Positions 1 to 8,690 are shown, numbered from the stretch's first letter. The stretch: DNA of 64,000 nucleotides from Pseudomonas sp. PB120 (GCF_009761815.1 NZ_RWIN01000141.1:62001-126000), one strand, 5' to 3'. Translations and numbers: made by a program. Notes: generated by a model not told the origin, from the letters alone.

Positions 1-311
1 AAAACAACCTTGAGTTCACCAAGGGCGATGAGCACGTCACCGTGCAAGGCCGATACGTAGTCGCAGTCAACGACAGCAACGCTTACCTCGCAGCAGGCCT
101 TGCCGGATTAGGGGTGATTCATACGTTACGGTTTATGGCACAACCGCAAATCGACGCAGGCACGTTTGTCCCGGTGTTGCAGGATTGGCAGTCCGAGCCC
201 AACCCGCTGTCGATCGTGTACATGCCCAACCGACATCTGAGCGTTCGTGTACGCGCATTTGTCGATTGGCTGGTGGACCATTTCGCAGCCCACCCACATG
301 TGTTGCCCTGA
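1..311 (+). CDS. LysR-family regulator, C-terminal end (5' truncated by window)
   Basis: An open frame runs from base 3 to the stop at 311 and gives about 102 residues with no start of its own. Its sequence (NDSNAYLAAGLAGLGVIHT, then VRVRAFVDWLVDHF near the end) is the usual last third of a LysR effector domain, including the final helix. The DNA-binding half lies outside the window. Target and effector are unknown; the neighbouring SDR gene may be one target, but that is only positional inference. Confidence 0.85.
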   Translation, partial: NNLEFTKGDEHVTVQGRYVVAVNDSNAYLAAGLAGLGVIHTLRFMAQPQIDAGTFVPVLQDWQSEPNPLSIVYMPNRHLSVRVRAFVDWLVDHFAAHPHVLP

Positions 312-435
312 GCTGCAACCGGAGGAATCGAGCAACGATCCACAACGTGGCGCCCAAAGTACCTGGGCGTCCTTGTCGGAAACCTGAGGGCATACAGGCG
401 TACGTTACCGAACGCCTGTGGTTATCCGGCAGATT

Positions 436-1185
436 TTAGTAACCCACGCCACGCACGCCACCGGACGCCCGGATGGATTCACCTGTTACCCAATGGGCAT
501 CTTCGGACGCTAAAAACACGGCAAGCGGAGCAATGTCTTCAGGCTCGCCGAAACGTCGCAACGGCGTACCCGCGATAAGTAGTTCGCCAAATTCACCTGC
601 GAAATTGCCGTCAGTGGCAGGCGTGTTGGTATGGCCTGGAAGAATGGAGTTAACCCGAATTCCTCGTGGCCCGAGCTCTCTGGCCAAGGCAAGGGTCAGC
701 GTATCGACTGCGCCTTTGGTAGCCGAGTAAACGCTAGAAGCGAGGTACGGGTCGGTGCTGAGGATCGAGCTGATATTAATGATGCTACCGGAGGTACCCA
801 GCAATTTTACAGCCTCCCGCGCTGCCAGCAGATAGCCGAGCACGTTGAGGTTGAACTGCTTGTGGAAGGCCTCTTCGGTGAGGTCTTCAATCATTTGAAA
901 CACCGCGATCCCGGCGTTGTTCACAAGAATATCCAGCCTCCCGAAATCAGCCCCGACGTTTGCGAACAGGCGAGTTACATCGGCGCCGTTGCTCATGTCC
1001 GCTTGTATGGCAACGGCATTCCCGCCTTGCGCTTTAATATGCGCGACCACCAAATCCGCGTCGCCTTTGCTTAATGAATAATTGACGATGACGGTGGCAC
1101 CGGCTGCGCCCAATGCCTTGGCAATACCAGCACCGATGCCTTTGGAAGCACCAGTCACTACCGCGATTTTCCCTTCAAGTTTCAT
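436..1185 (-). CDS. Short-chain dehydrogenase/reductase (SDR)
   Basis: A classical 249-residue SDR, probably an NADP(H)- or NAD(H)-dependent cytosolic oxidoreductase of the 3-oxoacyl-ACP-reductase type. Visible motifs are the cofactor loop TGASKGIG (residues 11-18), NNAG (89-92), the catalytic serine near 139-140 and YSATK with Tyr153 and Lys157. The frame stays open further upstream, but the ATG at 1185 starts the conserved MKLEGKIAVVTG and has AAGG about 8 bases before it, so it is preferred. It is transcribed away from an AraC-family gene (1377), a common regulator/oxidoreductase pairing. The substrate cannot be read from sequence. Confidence 0.9.
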   Translation of the reverse strand: MKLEGKIAVVTGASKGIGAGIAKALGAAGATVIVNYSLSKGDADLVVAHIKAQGGNAVAIQADMSNGADVTRLFANVGADFGRLDILVNNAGIAVFQMIEDLTEEAFHKQFNLNVLGYLLAAREAVKLLGTSGSIINISSILSTDPYLASSVYSATKGAVDTLTLALARELGPRGIRVNSILPGHTNTPATDGNFAGEFGELLIAGTPLRRFGEPEDIAPLAVFLASEDAHWVTGESIRASGGVRGVGY

Positions 1186-1376
1186 ATGAGACCTTACTAA
1201 AGTGGCGAGTGACGCAGCGTCAGTTGTTGGCTCCCGATTAGTCATTGAGGCCACACGCTGCTTGCCAGCAGTATTAGGTCTGCATCGCGTAAAGCCGTTG
1301 CCGGTTCCTCTCACACCCTTGCCTATTCTTCTCACCTACGTTGCTTTATTTGTCGGTCTGCGCCATCGTCGCCCAC

Positions 1377-2297
1377 ATGAACGACGCCATGAAGGAACTG
1401 CGCAGCATCGTGATGCGCGCCAAAAGCCAGTGGACGGAAACCGGATTGCCACGTGTGGCGATGGTCCACGCCGAAGCCTGCGCCAGCCAGGTTTACCAGC
1501 CAATGTTGCACCTCGTGCTGCAGGGCTCGAAAACCTTGTCCATCGGTGATCGAGTTTTGAGTTACGGGCCGGCCACTTACTTTGTAGTGCCTATCGATGT
1601 GCCGGCGACCGGCGAGATTTATCCAGGTGGACCGGACGAGCCGTATCTCGCTGTCAGCTTGACCCTGGAGCCGGGGACTATCGCGTCGCTGCTAGCGGAC
1701 AGACTAAAAGCAGAAAGCCAGGTCTATCCCAGTGACTTCACGCCTGCGTTGGCTGCCCCAGAAATGCTCGATGCCTGGTTACGCATGCTGCGTCTCATAG
1801 ATCTCCCCCATGAGGCTCCTGTGCTTGCCCCCATGATCGAACGCGAAATTTTGTTTCGCGCGTTGCACGGGCCTTTTGGCGAGATGTTGCGCGAGATAGC
1901 GCGCCCGGATGGCCGGCTGTCACAGATCCAACGAGCGACCCAATGGATCCGCGAGCACTACACCGAGCCCTTTCGAGTGGAGCCTCTGGCGGCCATGGCC
2001 GACATGAGCGTCGCTGCGTTCTATCGGCATTTCAAAGCCATTACCGCGATGACACCGATCCAATACCAAAAGCGTCTGCGCCTGCTCAGAGCGCGATGGC
2101 TCCTGTTATTCGAAACACACAACGCCGCCGCTATCGCATTCACGGTCGGCTACGAAAGTGCCTCGCAATTCAGTAGGGAGTACGCACGTTTGTTTGGGTT
2201 GCCGCCGGCCCGAGACGCCGCAAGGTTTAAAAATCCCGCGGATGTCATCGACTCAGACCAAAAACCCTCACCTGCCTTTCCTCCCAGAAGGCGTTAA
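1377..2297 (+). CDS. AraC-family transcriptional regulator
   Basis: A 306-residue regulator with the AraC_N type amino-terminal domain (about residues 20-170; LHLVLQGSK is typical) followed by the AraC DNA-binding domain with two helix-turn-helix units (about 190-290). FTVGYESASQFSREYARLFG near the end is the hallmark second HTH. The ATG at 1377 is chosen over the upstream start at 1341 because the family begins close to MNDAMKEL. Divergent from the SDR gene with a 190-bp gap, so it probably controls that gene. Its last codons overlap the decayed LysR gene on the other strand. Confidence 0.9.
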   Translation: MNDAMKELRSIVMRAKSQWTETGLPRVAMVHAEACASQVYQPMLHLVLQGSKTLSIGDRVLSYGPATYFVVPIDVPATGEIYPGGPDEPYLAVSLTLEPGTIASLLADRLKAESQVYPSDFTPALAAPEMLDAWLRMLRLIDLPHEAPVLAPMIEREILFRALHGPFGEMLREIARPDGRLSQIQRATQWIREHYTEPFRVEPLAAMADMSVAAFYRHFKAITAMTPIQYQKRLRLLRARWLLLFETHNAAAIAFTVGYESASQFSREYARLFGLPPARDAARFKNPADVIDSDQKPSPAFPPRRR

Positions 2298-2862
2298 ACA
2301 GTCCGCCAGCACATTCAACAACGCCTGAATCTTCGGCAACACCTGCCGGCTCTTGACCCACGCCAGATTAATCGCCAAACCATCCGTCGCCAGTTGCGGA
2401 AGCACTTCAACCAACGTCTCCTCTTCAAGCTGACTCTGAATCAACCACGTCGGCAACTGCGCGATTCCACAGCCCGCCGCGAAAAATGTGTCGACCGGTG
2501 CCCAGATAGTAGTGCCCCACCGCCGGAGGCCAGACATCCGGACCGCCGACTTGAACGACGACATCGATGCCCTCTTCGACCGGGTCGACGATTCGATTGG
2601 AGAACGTAATGTGCGGCGAGAGCAACGGGTACTTGTCGATGAACGCCAGGACGACCGGCAGCGCATGCATCCGACCGTAGGACGCCGAGAGGTCGATCCG
2701 GATCCGGCCCTGGGGTTCGGTGTTTTCGTGCAAGGACGATTCGGCCTCTTCCAGGTCGGCGAGCACGCCGATGCAGGTTTTATAGAACGCGGTTCCGGCA
2801 TCGGTCAGTGACAAGCGTCGCGTGGTGCGGTGGAACAGCCGCGTGCCGAGTCGGCTCTCCAC
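2268..2862 (-). pseudogene. Decayed LysR-family regulator (minus-strand remnant)
   Basis: Reading down from 2862, one frame gives the end of a LysR HTH and the start of the effector domain (ESRLGTRLFHRTTRRLSLTD, then DVVVQVGGPDVW). The match then jumps to another frame at about 2490-2510 and continues as GCGIAQLPTWL to the stop at 2268. Comparison with typical 300-residue LysR proteins shows that the first 20-30 residues of the HTH are missing and that an internal block of the effector domain is deleted at the frame change. The gene therefore cannot make a functional regulator. Its 3' end overlaps the tail of the AraC gene. Confidence 0.8.
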
Positions 2863-3078
2863 TTTCCGAGCAGATTCTGCGACTGGAAGAACGCCTCGGC
2901 ACGCATGTGTTTATTCGCACTAACCGCCGCTTGATGTTGACCGAGGCCGGACGGCGCTTGCAGCGGAGATCGCCGAACTGGTCAGCCAGGGCGACTTGAA
3001 GCGGGTCTGGTCATGCTGCCCATCAAGCAGCAAAACCTTACGGTGAGCGAGTACCGTGGAGCATTGTTGCGCTCTTGA
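2860..3078 (+). pseudogene. Second LysR remnant, head-to-head with the first
   Basis: On the plus strand about 33 residues (LSEQILRLEERLGTHVFIRT and onward to LMLTEAGRRL) are the second half of a LysR winged helix. The frame then breaks and the rest, up to a stop at 3076-3078, is not recognisable as a full effector domain. It begins where the minus-strand remnant begins, so both genes have lost exactly the beginning of their HTH. The two remnants come from different LysR genes because their residues differ. Confidence 0.65.
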
Positions 3079-3240
3079 CGCGAGGGGATGAACAGGACGT
3101 TGCCAGTACGTTGTATAGGCGATGCCTATACTTGAAAGTGTTGGGCCTCACTGGCATGAGCGAGTGTCGATCATAGAATTTTTGAACTCCTGATCCGCAG
3201 GCCACCTCCCAAATCACAAAGCACAATACATGACCGCGAT

Positions 3241-4707
3241 GTGACGATGACCCACCAACCGCTGTCTAGCCGCGAGCCCGGCGCGATATTTGAAACCGAT
3301 CTTCCAGCACGCCTGGACCGCCTGCCCTGGAGTCGCTTTCACTCCCTGCTGGTGGTCGCGCTAGGCATCACCTGGTTGCTCGATGGCCTGGAAGTAACCC
3401 TGGCCGGCTCGGTATCCGGTGCGCTGAAAGACAGTCCCGACCTGCACATGAGCAACGTCGAAATCGGACTGGCCGGCGGTATCTACATCGCCGGCGCAGT
3501 GCTCGGCGCCTTGCTGTTCGGTTGGCTGACCGATCGCCTGGGGCGGCGAAAGTTGTTCTTCATAACGTTATGGCTGTACGTCGGCGCCACGGCGGCCACG
3601 GCGTTTTCCTTTAATCTGGAAAGCTTTCTGCTGTTCCGCTTCCTCACGGGCATGGGCATCGGCGGCGAGTACACGGCGATCAATTCAACCATTCAGGAAT
3701 TCACCCCCGCGCGCTATCGCGGCTGGGTCGACCTGACCATCAACGGCACCTTCTGGTTGGGCGCGGCGCTTGGTGCCGGCGGGGCCATTGTCCTGCTGGA
3801 CCCACAGGTGGCCGGCGGCGACCTGGGCTGGCGCCTGTGCTTCGGCATCGGTGCAGCGCTGGGTCTGTTGATCCTGTTGATGCGCCTGTGGCTACCGGAA
3901 AGCCCGCGCTGGCTGCTGATCCATGGTCGGCACGATGAGGCGCGACGCATCGTCTTCGGCATCGAAGCGCGCCTGCGCGACAAGGGCCATGAACTGCCGC
4001 CCCTGGCCGGCATGCCCTTGCGTCTGCACGCCCGGGACCATACCCCCCTGGCGGAAATCTTCCACACCCTGTTTATCACCTACAGGCGCAGGGCGCTGGT
4101 GGGGATGAGCCTGCTGACCGCGCAGGCCTTCTTTTACAACGCGATCTTCTTTACCTATGCGCTCGTGCTCACCGACTTTTACCAGGTGCCCGCCGAGCAT
4201 GTCGGCTGGTACGTATTACCGCTGGCCTTGGGCAATTTCAGCGGTCCGCTGTTGCTGGGGCGCCTGTTTGACGTGATCGGCCGCCGCGTAATGATCAGCT
4301 TCACCTACGCGACATCCGGGGTGTTGCTGGCACTCAGTGGCTATGCCTTCGAGCAAGGCTGGCTGGATGTCACCCAGCAAGCCGTGGCGTGGATGGTGAT
4401 CTTCTTTTTCGCTTCGGCTGCGGCCAGTTCGGCCTACCTGACCGTGGCGGAAACCTTCCCGCTGGAAATACGTGCCTTGGCCATCGCCGTGTTTTACGCG
4501 TTCGGCACGGGCCTGGGCGGCATCATCGGGCCGATGCTGTTTGGCCAATTGATCCAGACCCAGCAGCGCAGCAGTTTACTGATGGGTTACCTGACCGGCG
4601 CCGCGCTGATGTGTGCCGCAGCCGTGGTGCAAGCGGTATGGGGCGTGGCGGCGGAACATCGAGCGTTGGAACAGGTGGCGAGGCCGTTGTCGCAGGCTGA
4701 AGATTGA
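3241..4707 (+). CDS. MFS transporter, metabolite:H+ symporter type
   Basis: A 488-residue inner-membrane carrier with twelve predicted membrane segments. Family signatures are DRLGRR in the loop after segment 2, RFLTGMGIGGEYTAINST, PESPRWLL before the central loop and DVIGRR in the second half. This places it among sugar-porter/metabolite-proton symporters. The track start is a GTG at 3241; an ATG two codons later (3247) is equally possible, and an in-frame stop just upstream rules out anything longer. It stands alone after the LysR graveyard. The lost LysR genes may once have controlled it (inference). Substrate unknown. Confidence 0.85.
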   Translation: MTMTHQPLSSREPGAIFETDLPARLDRLPWSRFHSLLVVALGITWLLDGLEVTLAGSVSGALKDSPDLHMSNVEIGLAGGIYIAGAVLGALLFGWLTDRLGRRKLFFITLWLYVGATAATAFSFNLESFLLFRFLTGMGIGGEYTAINSTIQEFTPARYRGWVDLTINGTFWLGAALGAGGAIVLLDPQVAGGDLGWRLCFGIGAALGLLILLMRLWLPESPRWLLIHGRHDEARRIVFGIEARLRDKGHELPPLAGMPLRLHARDHTPLAEIFHTLFITYRRRALVGMSLLTAQAFFYNAIFFTYALVLTDFYQVPAEHVGWYVLPLALGNFSGPLLLGRLFDVIGRRVMISFTYATSGVLLALSGYAFEQGWLDVTQQAVAWMVIFFFASAAASSAYLTVAETFPLEIRALAIAVFYAFGTGLGGIIGPMLFGQLIQTQQRSSLLMGYLTGAALMCAAAVVQAVWGVAAEHRALEQVARPLSQAED

Positions 4708-4837
4708 CTGGAGGCTGCTGGCAAATAAGCAAAGACATTGGCCCTTTCATCAGGTTTTGCTGTAATCCCTCCGGGGCAGGTAAGGGCTTGAATGGCTAGA
4801 TGGAACGTTAAACGACTTATTGGTTGGAGGCATTGCA

Positions 4838-5392
4838 ATGACAACAATCGATGTGAAATCCCGATTCGAAGCAAAGCTTCTTCGTCCGGCAAAACCTGGT
4901 GATGATAAGTCGTGGGCGTTCGTGGTATTGCCAAAAGAGGCGAGTGACCAACTTCCGAGGCGAGGAAGGACGACAGTCGAAGGCACAATCAACGGGCAGC
5001 CTTTCCAGGCAACCCTTGAGCCGGATGGCCAGTTGAGCCATTGGCTGCAGGTCAGTAGCGCGTTACTCGACGCCGCAGGCGCGGTTGTTGGGGACATCGT
5101 CACACTGGAACTGGCCCCTGTGAAGAAAGAACCCGAGCCCGACGTCCCGGCAGATTTCCAGGAGGCACTGGCGGCCGCTCCTGAGGCCCGTACCGTCTGG
5201 ATCGATACGACGACCCTCGCACGGGTGGACTGGATTCACTGGATCACTTCAGCCAAGCAACTCAAGACCCGCGCCAAACGAATCGCTGATGCCTGCGATA
5301 TGCTCGCCTCCGGCAAGAAGCACGTTTGCTGTTTCGACCCGTCTGGCTACTACAGCAAGGCATTCCGTGCGCCAGAGGCAGGAAGTCTATAA
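4838..5392 (+). CDS. DUF1905/YdeI-OmpD-associated family protein
   Basis: A 184-residue cytosolic protein with an N-terminal DUF1905 beta-barrel-like domain (about residues 5-95; WAFVVLPKEASDQLPRRGRT is typical) and a C-terminal YdeI/OmpD-associated helical region (about 110-165, with KQLKTRAKRIADACDMLASG). Proteins of this type are linked to bacteriocin or peptide tolerance in other bacteria, but no biochemical function can be claimed here. The ATG at 4838 is chosen because GGAGG lies about eight bases upstream. No operon partner is evident. Confidence 0.8.
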   Translation: MTTIDVKSRFEAKLLRPAKPGDDKSWAFVVLPKEASDQLPRRGRTTVEGTINGQPFQATLEPDGQLSHWLQVSSALLDAAGAVVGDIVTLELAPVKKEPEPDVPADFQEALAAAPEARTVWIDTTTLARVDWIHWITSAKQLKTRAKRIADACDMLASGKKHVCCFDPSGYYSKAFRAPEAGSL

Positions 5393-5540
5393 GTGGAACA
5401 TAACGTTGTTTCAGGCCCAGGCAAGAGTCTTACAGGCGACAATCGGCCAGAAGCGGACGTTCAATCCGAGGCTACTCAGATTGCTTTCGACGTACAGATA
5501 AGGATAACTGGAGCCTTGTCCTGTCTGGAGGTAACTGGCG

Positions 5541-6167
5541 ATGGTTGATCTCGCAACTGTCTTGACGTACGTAGCGGTAGTTATCGGTCTTTTTTTGATC
5601 CCGGGCCCCGCCGTGTTGCTGGTCATCACGAGAACCCTTCAAGGGGGTCGTAAAGTCGGTATTACCACAGGGTTAGGCATTGCGACCGGTGACCTGATTC
5701 ACACGTTGAGCGCAGCACTAGGTTTATCGGCAATTCTGATGACTTCAGCGCTCGCGTTTGACGTCGTAAAGACGGTAGGCGCCTGTTATCTGATCTATCT
5801 GGGCGTTCGGGCATTTTTTGCTGAATCAAGCAGCGGCACCCGAATCCCATTGGCCGACGTGACATTGCGGCAGGCTTTTGTTCAAGCCGTCGGCGCAGAA
5901 GTACTGAACCCGAAAACCGCCTTATTTTTCCTGGCATTTTTGCCCCAGTTCATTCACCCGGAGTCTGGCTCTTCCTTGAGTCAGTTCGTGGTGCTCGGCT
6001 TGATATTTTCGGGACTGAGTGCGGTCTATACCAGCATCCTGTCCATCACCATTCGTCCGTTGAGCGGTTGGCTCAAGGGCCTTTCAGGATTGCGACGCTG
6101 GGAAGGAAAAATAATAGGAACGTTGTTTGTAACGCTCGGGGTCAAGGTGGCTTTTCAGCAACGATAG
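5541..6167 (+). CDS. LysE/RhtB-family amino-acid exporter
   Basis: A 208-residue inner-membrane protein with about six hydrophobic segments. The N-terminal LIPGPAVLLVITRTLQGGR and GIATGDLIHT are the diagnostic LysE/RhtB motif, in a family that exports lysine, homoserine, threonine or related metabolites. Length is normal. A GGAGG sequence nine bases before the ATG supports the start. It is separated by 150 bp from the YdeI-like gene and appears to be a single-gene unit. The exported substrate is not predictable. Confidence 0.88.
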   Translation: MVDLATVLTYVAVVIGLFLIPGPAVLLVITRTLQGGRKVGITTGLGIATGDLIHTLSAALGLSAILMTSALAFDVVKTVGACYLIYLGVRAFFAESSSGTRIPLADVTLRQAFVQAVGAEVLNPKTALFFLAFLPQFIHPESGSSLSQFVVLGLIFSGLSAVYTSILSITIRPLSGWLKGLSGLRRWEGKIIGTLFVTLGVKVAFQQR

Positions 6168-6333
6168 GACTGATTTGAGGGTTAGCGGTATCTGGTCAAT
6201 ATCTACCTTTGCCGATTGGCAGTCATGGGCCGGCAGCTGCCCGTCACGATAAACAGCAACCAACAGCGGACGCTCGACACAAGGTCTGCTTACGACATAC
6301 AACCACCGGCGACAGAAGTTTGCCCCGCTAAAA

Positions 6334-7464
6334 CTACTTCAAGCGCCCCGCCCCTCCCAGCCAACCTGACGCACCTTTCTGCAACCACTCCGTGGCTGCG
6401 GAATTGTGTTTGACGCGGCTGTCAAGAAACGCCACACCCACTGCCTGAATCGCAGCCACTTGCTTGGAATCCGGGGCAGGCTCGCCCATCGGGCCATGGG
6501 AGCCGCCGCCATTTTTTGCGCCGTGCTTGTGCCCTCTGCCTTTGGAAGCACCGCCGGACGCATCACCGCCCTTGTCGCCCTTTTTCCCCGGACGGTTGAA
6601 CAATTCGGTACCGGACAACGTCTTGTGCGTCGCATTGTCCAGCTCCAGCTGAACGCTGCCGGCCACCGTCACCGACTCGCCCAACAGTTGCCGCTGGCGG
6701 TAAGAACTGACCCAGTTGAACGGATCCTCATCCTCCTGACCAGTCACCGACAGCACGGGCGCCGACATCTGGGTGAACATTTCTCGCCGGGCGCCAGCGT
6801 CCACATAAGGGCTGAGCAGCAACACGGCTTTGGGCTGAATCGCGACGCCCGACGTAACGCCAGATTCCAGCGCCCCACCCAACACTTCAGCGGTCTGTGC
6901 CCCGAGATCAAAGCCGGCCACCGCGATCTGGTTCCAGTCGATGGCAGCCAGTTGCGCGTCTCCTTTGGCGGCACGTGCCCGAACTTCGGTCAGGACTTTC
7001 TGCAAGGTAGACAACCTGTCGCGCAAGGCGGCAGCGCTGTAGTTATTGCTGGCCACTCCCCGGAAGTCGCCATCCAGCGCCTGCCTCGACGAAAAAATCG
7101 ACTGGTCGTAAGCGTGCCCTTGTACCGACAGCACCGCATAACCGGCGTGCGCCCAAGCGTTGCGCCACTCCGCGCCGCCCGAGGCCGACTCACCCAGCCC
7201 CGGCAAGTAAATAATTAACGGCAAGCGCGCAGGGGTAGACGGCGCCAACCACGCCACATTCACCGATTGCTGATCGAGTTGCCAAATAGCGTCCCAGCCA
7301 GCCGTTTCCTTGTGAGCCGGTTGATAGGCGGTGGCCAGATGATCATTGACCCGTTCGCTAAATTTGATCCGCGGGTTTGGCGGATCGCCCGCACAACCCG
7401 CGATCAATCCCAGACTGCCCACCAAGGCGCCCACCGCTAGCCAGTACCGAGGTTGAAGGTTCAT
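6334..7464 (-). CDS. Alpha/beta-hydrolase-like lipoprotein with Asp at the nucleophile elbow
   Basis: A 376-residue protein with a lipoprotein signal (LIAGC, lipidated Cys24), so it is probably anchored in an envelope membrane. The body looks like an alpha/beta hydrolase: IIYLPGLGESASGG (oxyanion-loop region, from about 84) and a nucleophile-elbow-like AVAGFDLGA at 181-189. The elbow residue is Asp186 instead of Ser or Cys. Near the C terminus a low-complexity stretch rich in Gly, Lys and His (about 300-340) interrupts the fold. The ATG at 7464 gives the signal peptide directly; the longer frame adds an implausible basic leader. Enzymatic activity is uncertain. Confidence 0.7.
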   Translation of the reverse strand: MNLQPRYWLAVGALVGSLGLIAGCAGDPPNPRIKFSERVNDHLATAYQPAHKETAGWDAIWQLDQQSVNVAWLAPSTPARLPLIIYLPGLGESASGGAEWRNAWAHAGYAVLSVQGHAYDQSIFSSRQALDGDFRGVASNNYSAAALRDRLSTLQKVLTEVRARAAKGDAQLAAIDWNQIAVAGFDLGAQTAEVLGGALESGVTSGVAIQPKAVLLLSPYVDAGARREMFTQMSAPVLSVTGQEDEDPFNWVSSYRQRQLLGESVTVAGSVQLELDNATHKTLSGTELFNRPGKKGDKGGDASGGASKGRGHKHGAKNGGGSHGPMGEPAPDSKQVAAIQAVGVAFLDSRVKHNSAATEWLQKGASGWLGGAGRLK

Positions 7465-7486
7465 TCGATTCACACATTTGTCCAGA

Positions 7487-7702
7487 TCAAGATGGCTGGC
7501 AGCGTAACTGCACCGCGGGGAAATGAGGCGTGAGGACAGGTAAAGAATGGGTAAAGGCGTATTGCTGTCGGTCAGGCGACTTCTCGTCCCACTCGCGCGC
7601 CCCTTGTTCGAGTACTTCAGCCTTCTTGCGCGCCTCAGCGACATAGTGGGCCGAATCCAGCAGGGGGCAGTATGAGTTGCGCTTGATTGTTTGGACACAC
7701 AT
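7487..7702 (-). CDS. Possible small hypothetical protein or gene remnant
   Basis: A 71-residue frame contains a protein-like stretch (HYVAEARKKAEVLEQGAREW) with normal composition and a tyrosine-rich tail, unlike random reading of GC-rich DNA. No family is recognised and no good ribosome-binding site is seen. It could be the end of a decayed gene. The rest of 7465-8079 shows no convincing coding potential. Confidence 0.3.
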   Translation of the reverse strand: MCVQTIKRNSYCPLLDSAHYVAEARKKAEVLEQGAREWDEKSPDRQQYAFTHSLPVLTPHFPAVQLRCQPS

Positions 7703-8079
7703 GACTGGCAGCGTTGCGTTGCTGCCCCATCACAGCCGATTGTTGCCAGTCCCGATCAGCATCATCAAATTTTTCGGCGATGGATCGGGGGTACTTGTAG
7801 CCCAAACCAACGAAAAGCCAGTGCGCACCCTTTCATTAAACATCGCCAGAAAGTGCTTGTTTAAGCGGCACGAAAAACACCTCCTTAAGGCTACAAAACC
7901 TTGCGCCGTTGCCTACGTGTACGCCAGAATCCGCCGGCTTGTGCGCCTTAGAGCCTGCCGGTAACTTGATCCATGCCACTGCCCATCAGTGGTCGGGTTT
8001 AGTCGCCTGTGTTAACTCAGTTGTGCGTGCATCTGTCCTGCAGGTCTTTCATTGCCTGTCTTGATGGTGGCTGTACGTA

Positions 8080-8193
8080 GGGCACCTTCGGGTGCGCCGG
8101 ATTGCTGAGTTTCCCGGTCGACTAACCTGCGTGCAGCTGCCTCCCCTTTCGTTTAGTCGCAAGAGGGGTGGCACCCAACTGGAAACTCAGCAT
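8080..8193 (+). promoter_or_regulatory. Structured 5' leader (candidate riboregulator) of the DUF6124 gene
   Basis: A hairpin GCACC-TTCG-GGTGC lies at 8082-8095. An 11-bp perfect inverted repeat, GCTGAGTTTCC (8104-8114) and GGAAACTCAGC (8181-8191), closes a 78-nt domain. Inside it CGACTAA (8119-8125) pairs perfectly with TTAGTCG (8153-8159). The 3' arm of the closing helix contains the only GGA that could serve as Shine-Dalgarno sequence and ends two bases before the ATG at 8194, so translation would be occluded when it forms. GGGTGC (8090-8095) can alternatively pair with GCACCC (8171-8176), which would compete with the first hairpin. Confidence 0.6.
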
Positions 8194-8553
8194 ATGTTCA
8201 AAGTAACGCCGAACCCACCAGACACCGACCCAGTCTCCCCTTACGCCCCCGACTCAACCCAACTCAACGAAGCCGCCGAACGCGCCCTCGACTACCACTT
8301 CCCCTCAACCGCCGACATCAAAGCAAAACCCCGCACCCCCAGCACCCTGTTCACCGTAGACCCGGCAGTGACAACCCAAACCCTGATGGTTTACCTGGTC
8401 GAAACCCTCGCCTCCGTCGACGTCATGGTCCATCACTTGGTAGACCTCTTGGACGGCGGATCACGCAACGCCCTGCTGGGCATTTCCAACAGCATCATGC
8501 TCGCGGAGATCACGGCTAACCGGGTGCTGGATCAGATCGATCCGCCTCAGTAA
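8194..8553 (+). CDS. DUF6124 (former DUF3077) family protein
   Basis: A 119-residue soluble protein starting MFKVTPNPPD. A Pro/Asp-rich N terminus is followed by TLFTVDPAVTTQTLMVYLVE and a helical C-terminal half (LASVDVMVHHLVDLLDGGSR). This layout matches small proteins that occur in multiple copies in fluorescent pseudomonads, annotated as DUF3077/DUF6124; no function is established. The ATG at 8194 is preferred over the longer frame from 8092 because the family begins with this sequence and the upstream stretch is the structured leader. It is a monocistronic gene. Confidence 0.8.
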   Translation: MFKVTPNPPDTDPVSPYAPDSTQLNEAAERALDYHFPSTADIKAKPRTPSTLFTVDPAVTTQTLMVYLVETLASVDVMVHHLVDLLDGGSRNALLGISNSIMLAEITANRVLDQIDPPQ

Positions 8554-8590
8554 CGCTGATTCGTTTTGGCGGGAGGGGCTTGTCGGTGTG

Positions 8591-8608
8591 GGCCGTTGTG
8601 AGACGGCC
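8591..8608. terminator. Hairpin downstream of the DUF6124 gene
   Basis: GGCCGT and ACGGCC form a 6-bp stem with a 6-nt loop 38 bases after the stop codon. No U-run follows, so it may be a stability hairpin instead of a Rho-independent terminator. Confidence 0.35.
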
Positions 8609-8635
8609 GCATCGGTGGGACAGCTGCGCAGTCCA

Positions 8636-8657
8636 GCGGGAGCAAGCTCCCTCGCCA
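8636..8657. repeat. Solitary REP-type palindrome
   Basis: GGGAGCAAGCTCCC (8638-8651), flanked by GC and TCGCCA, is the core of the repetitive extragenic palindrome common in fluorescent pseudomonads. No inverted partner lies within 200 bp, so it is a singlet. Confidence 0.75.
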
Positions 8658-8670
8658 CGGTTGTTCGTCG

Positions 8671-8690
8671 CTGTCTGTCTGTCTGTCTGT
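8671..8690. repeat. Tetranucleotide tandem repeat (CTGT)5
   Basis: Five perfect CTGT units lie between the REP singlet and the 3' end of the Sel1-repeat gene. It is outside any coding region. Confidence 0.9.

Noticed and set aside
7677..7964. 95-residue plus-strand frame in the gap before the DUF6124 leader
   Set aside because: No ribosome-binding site and no protein-like conserved segment; overlaps the better minus-strand candidate at 7487-7702.
8671..8690. (CTGT)5 as a phase-variation switch
   Set aside because: It lies between genes, neither in a coding frame nor between promoter elements I can see, so an effect on expression is not supported.
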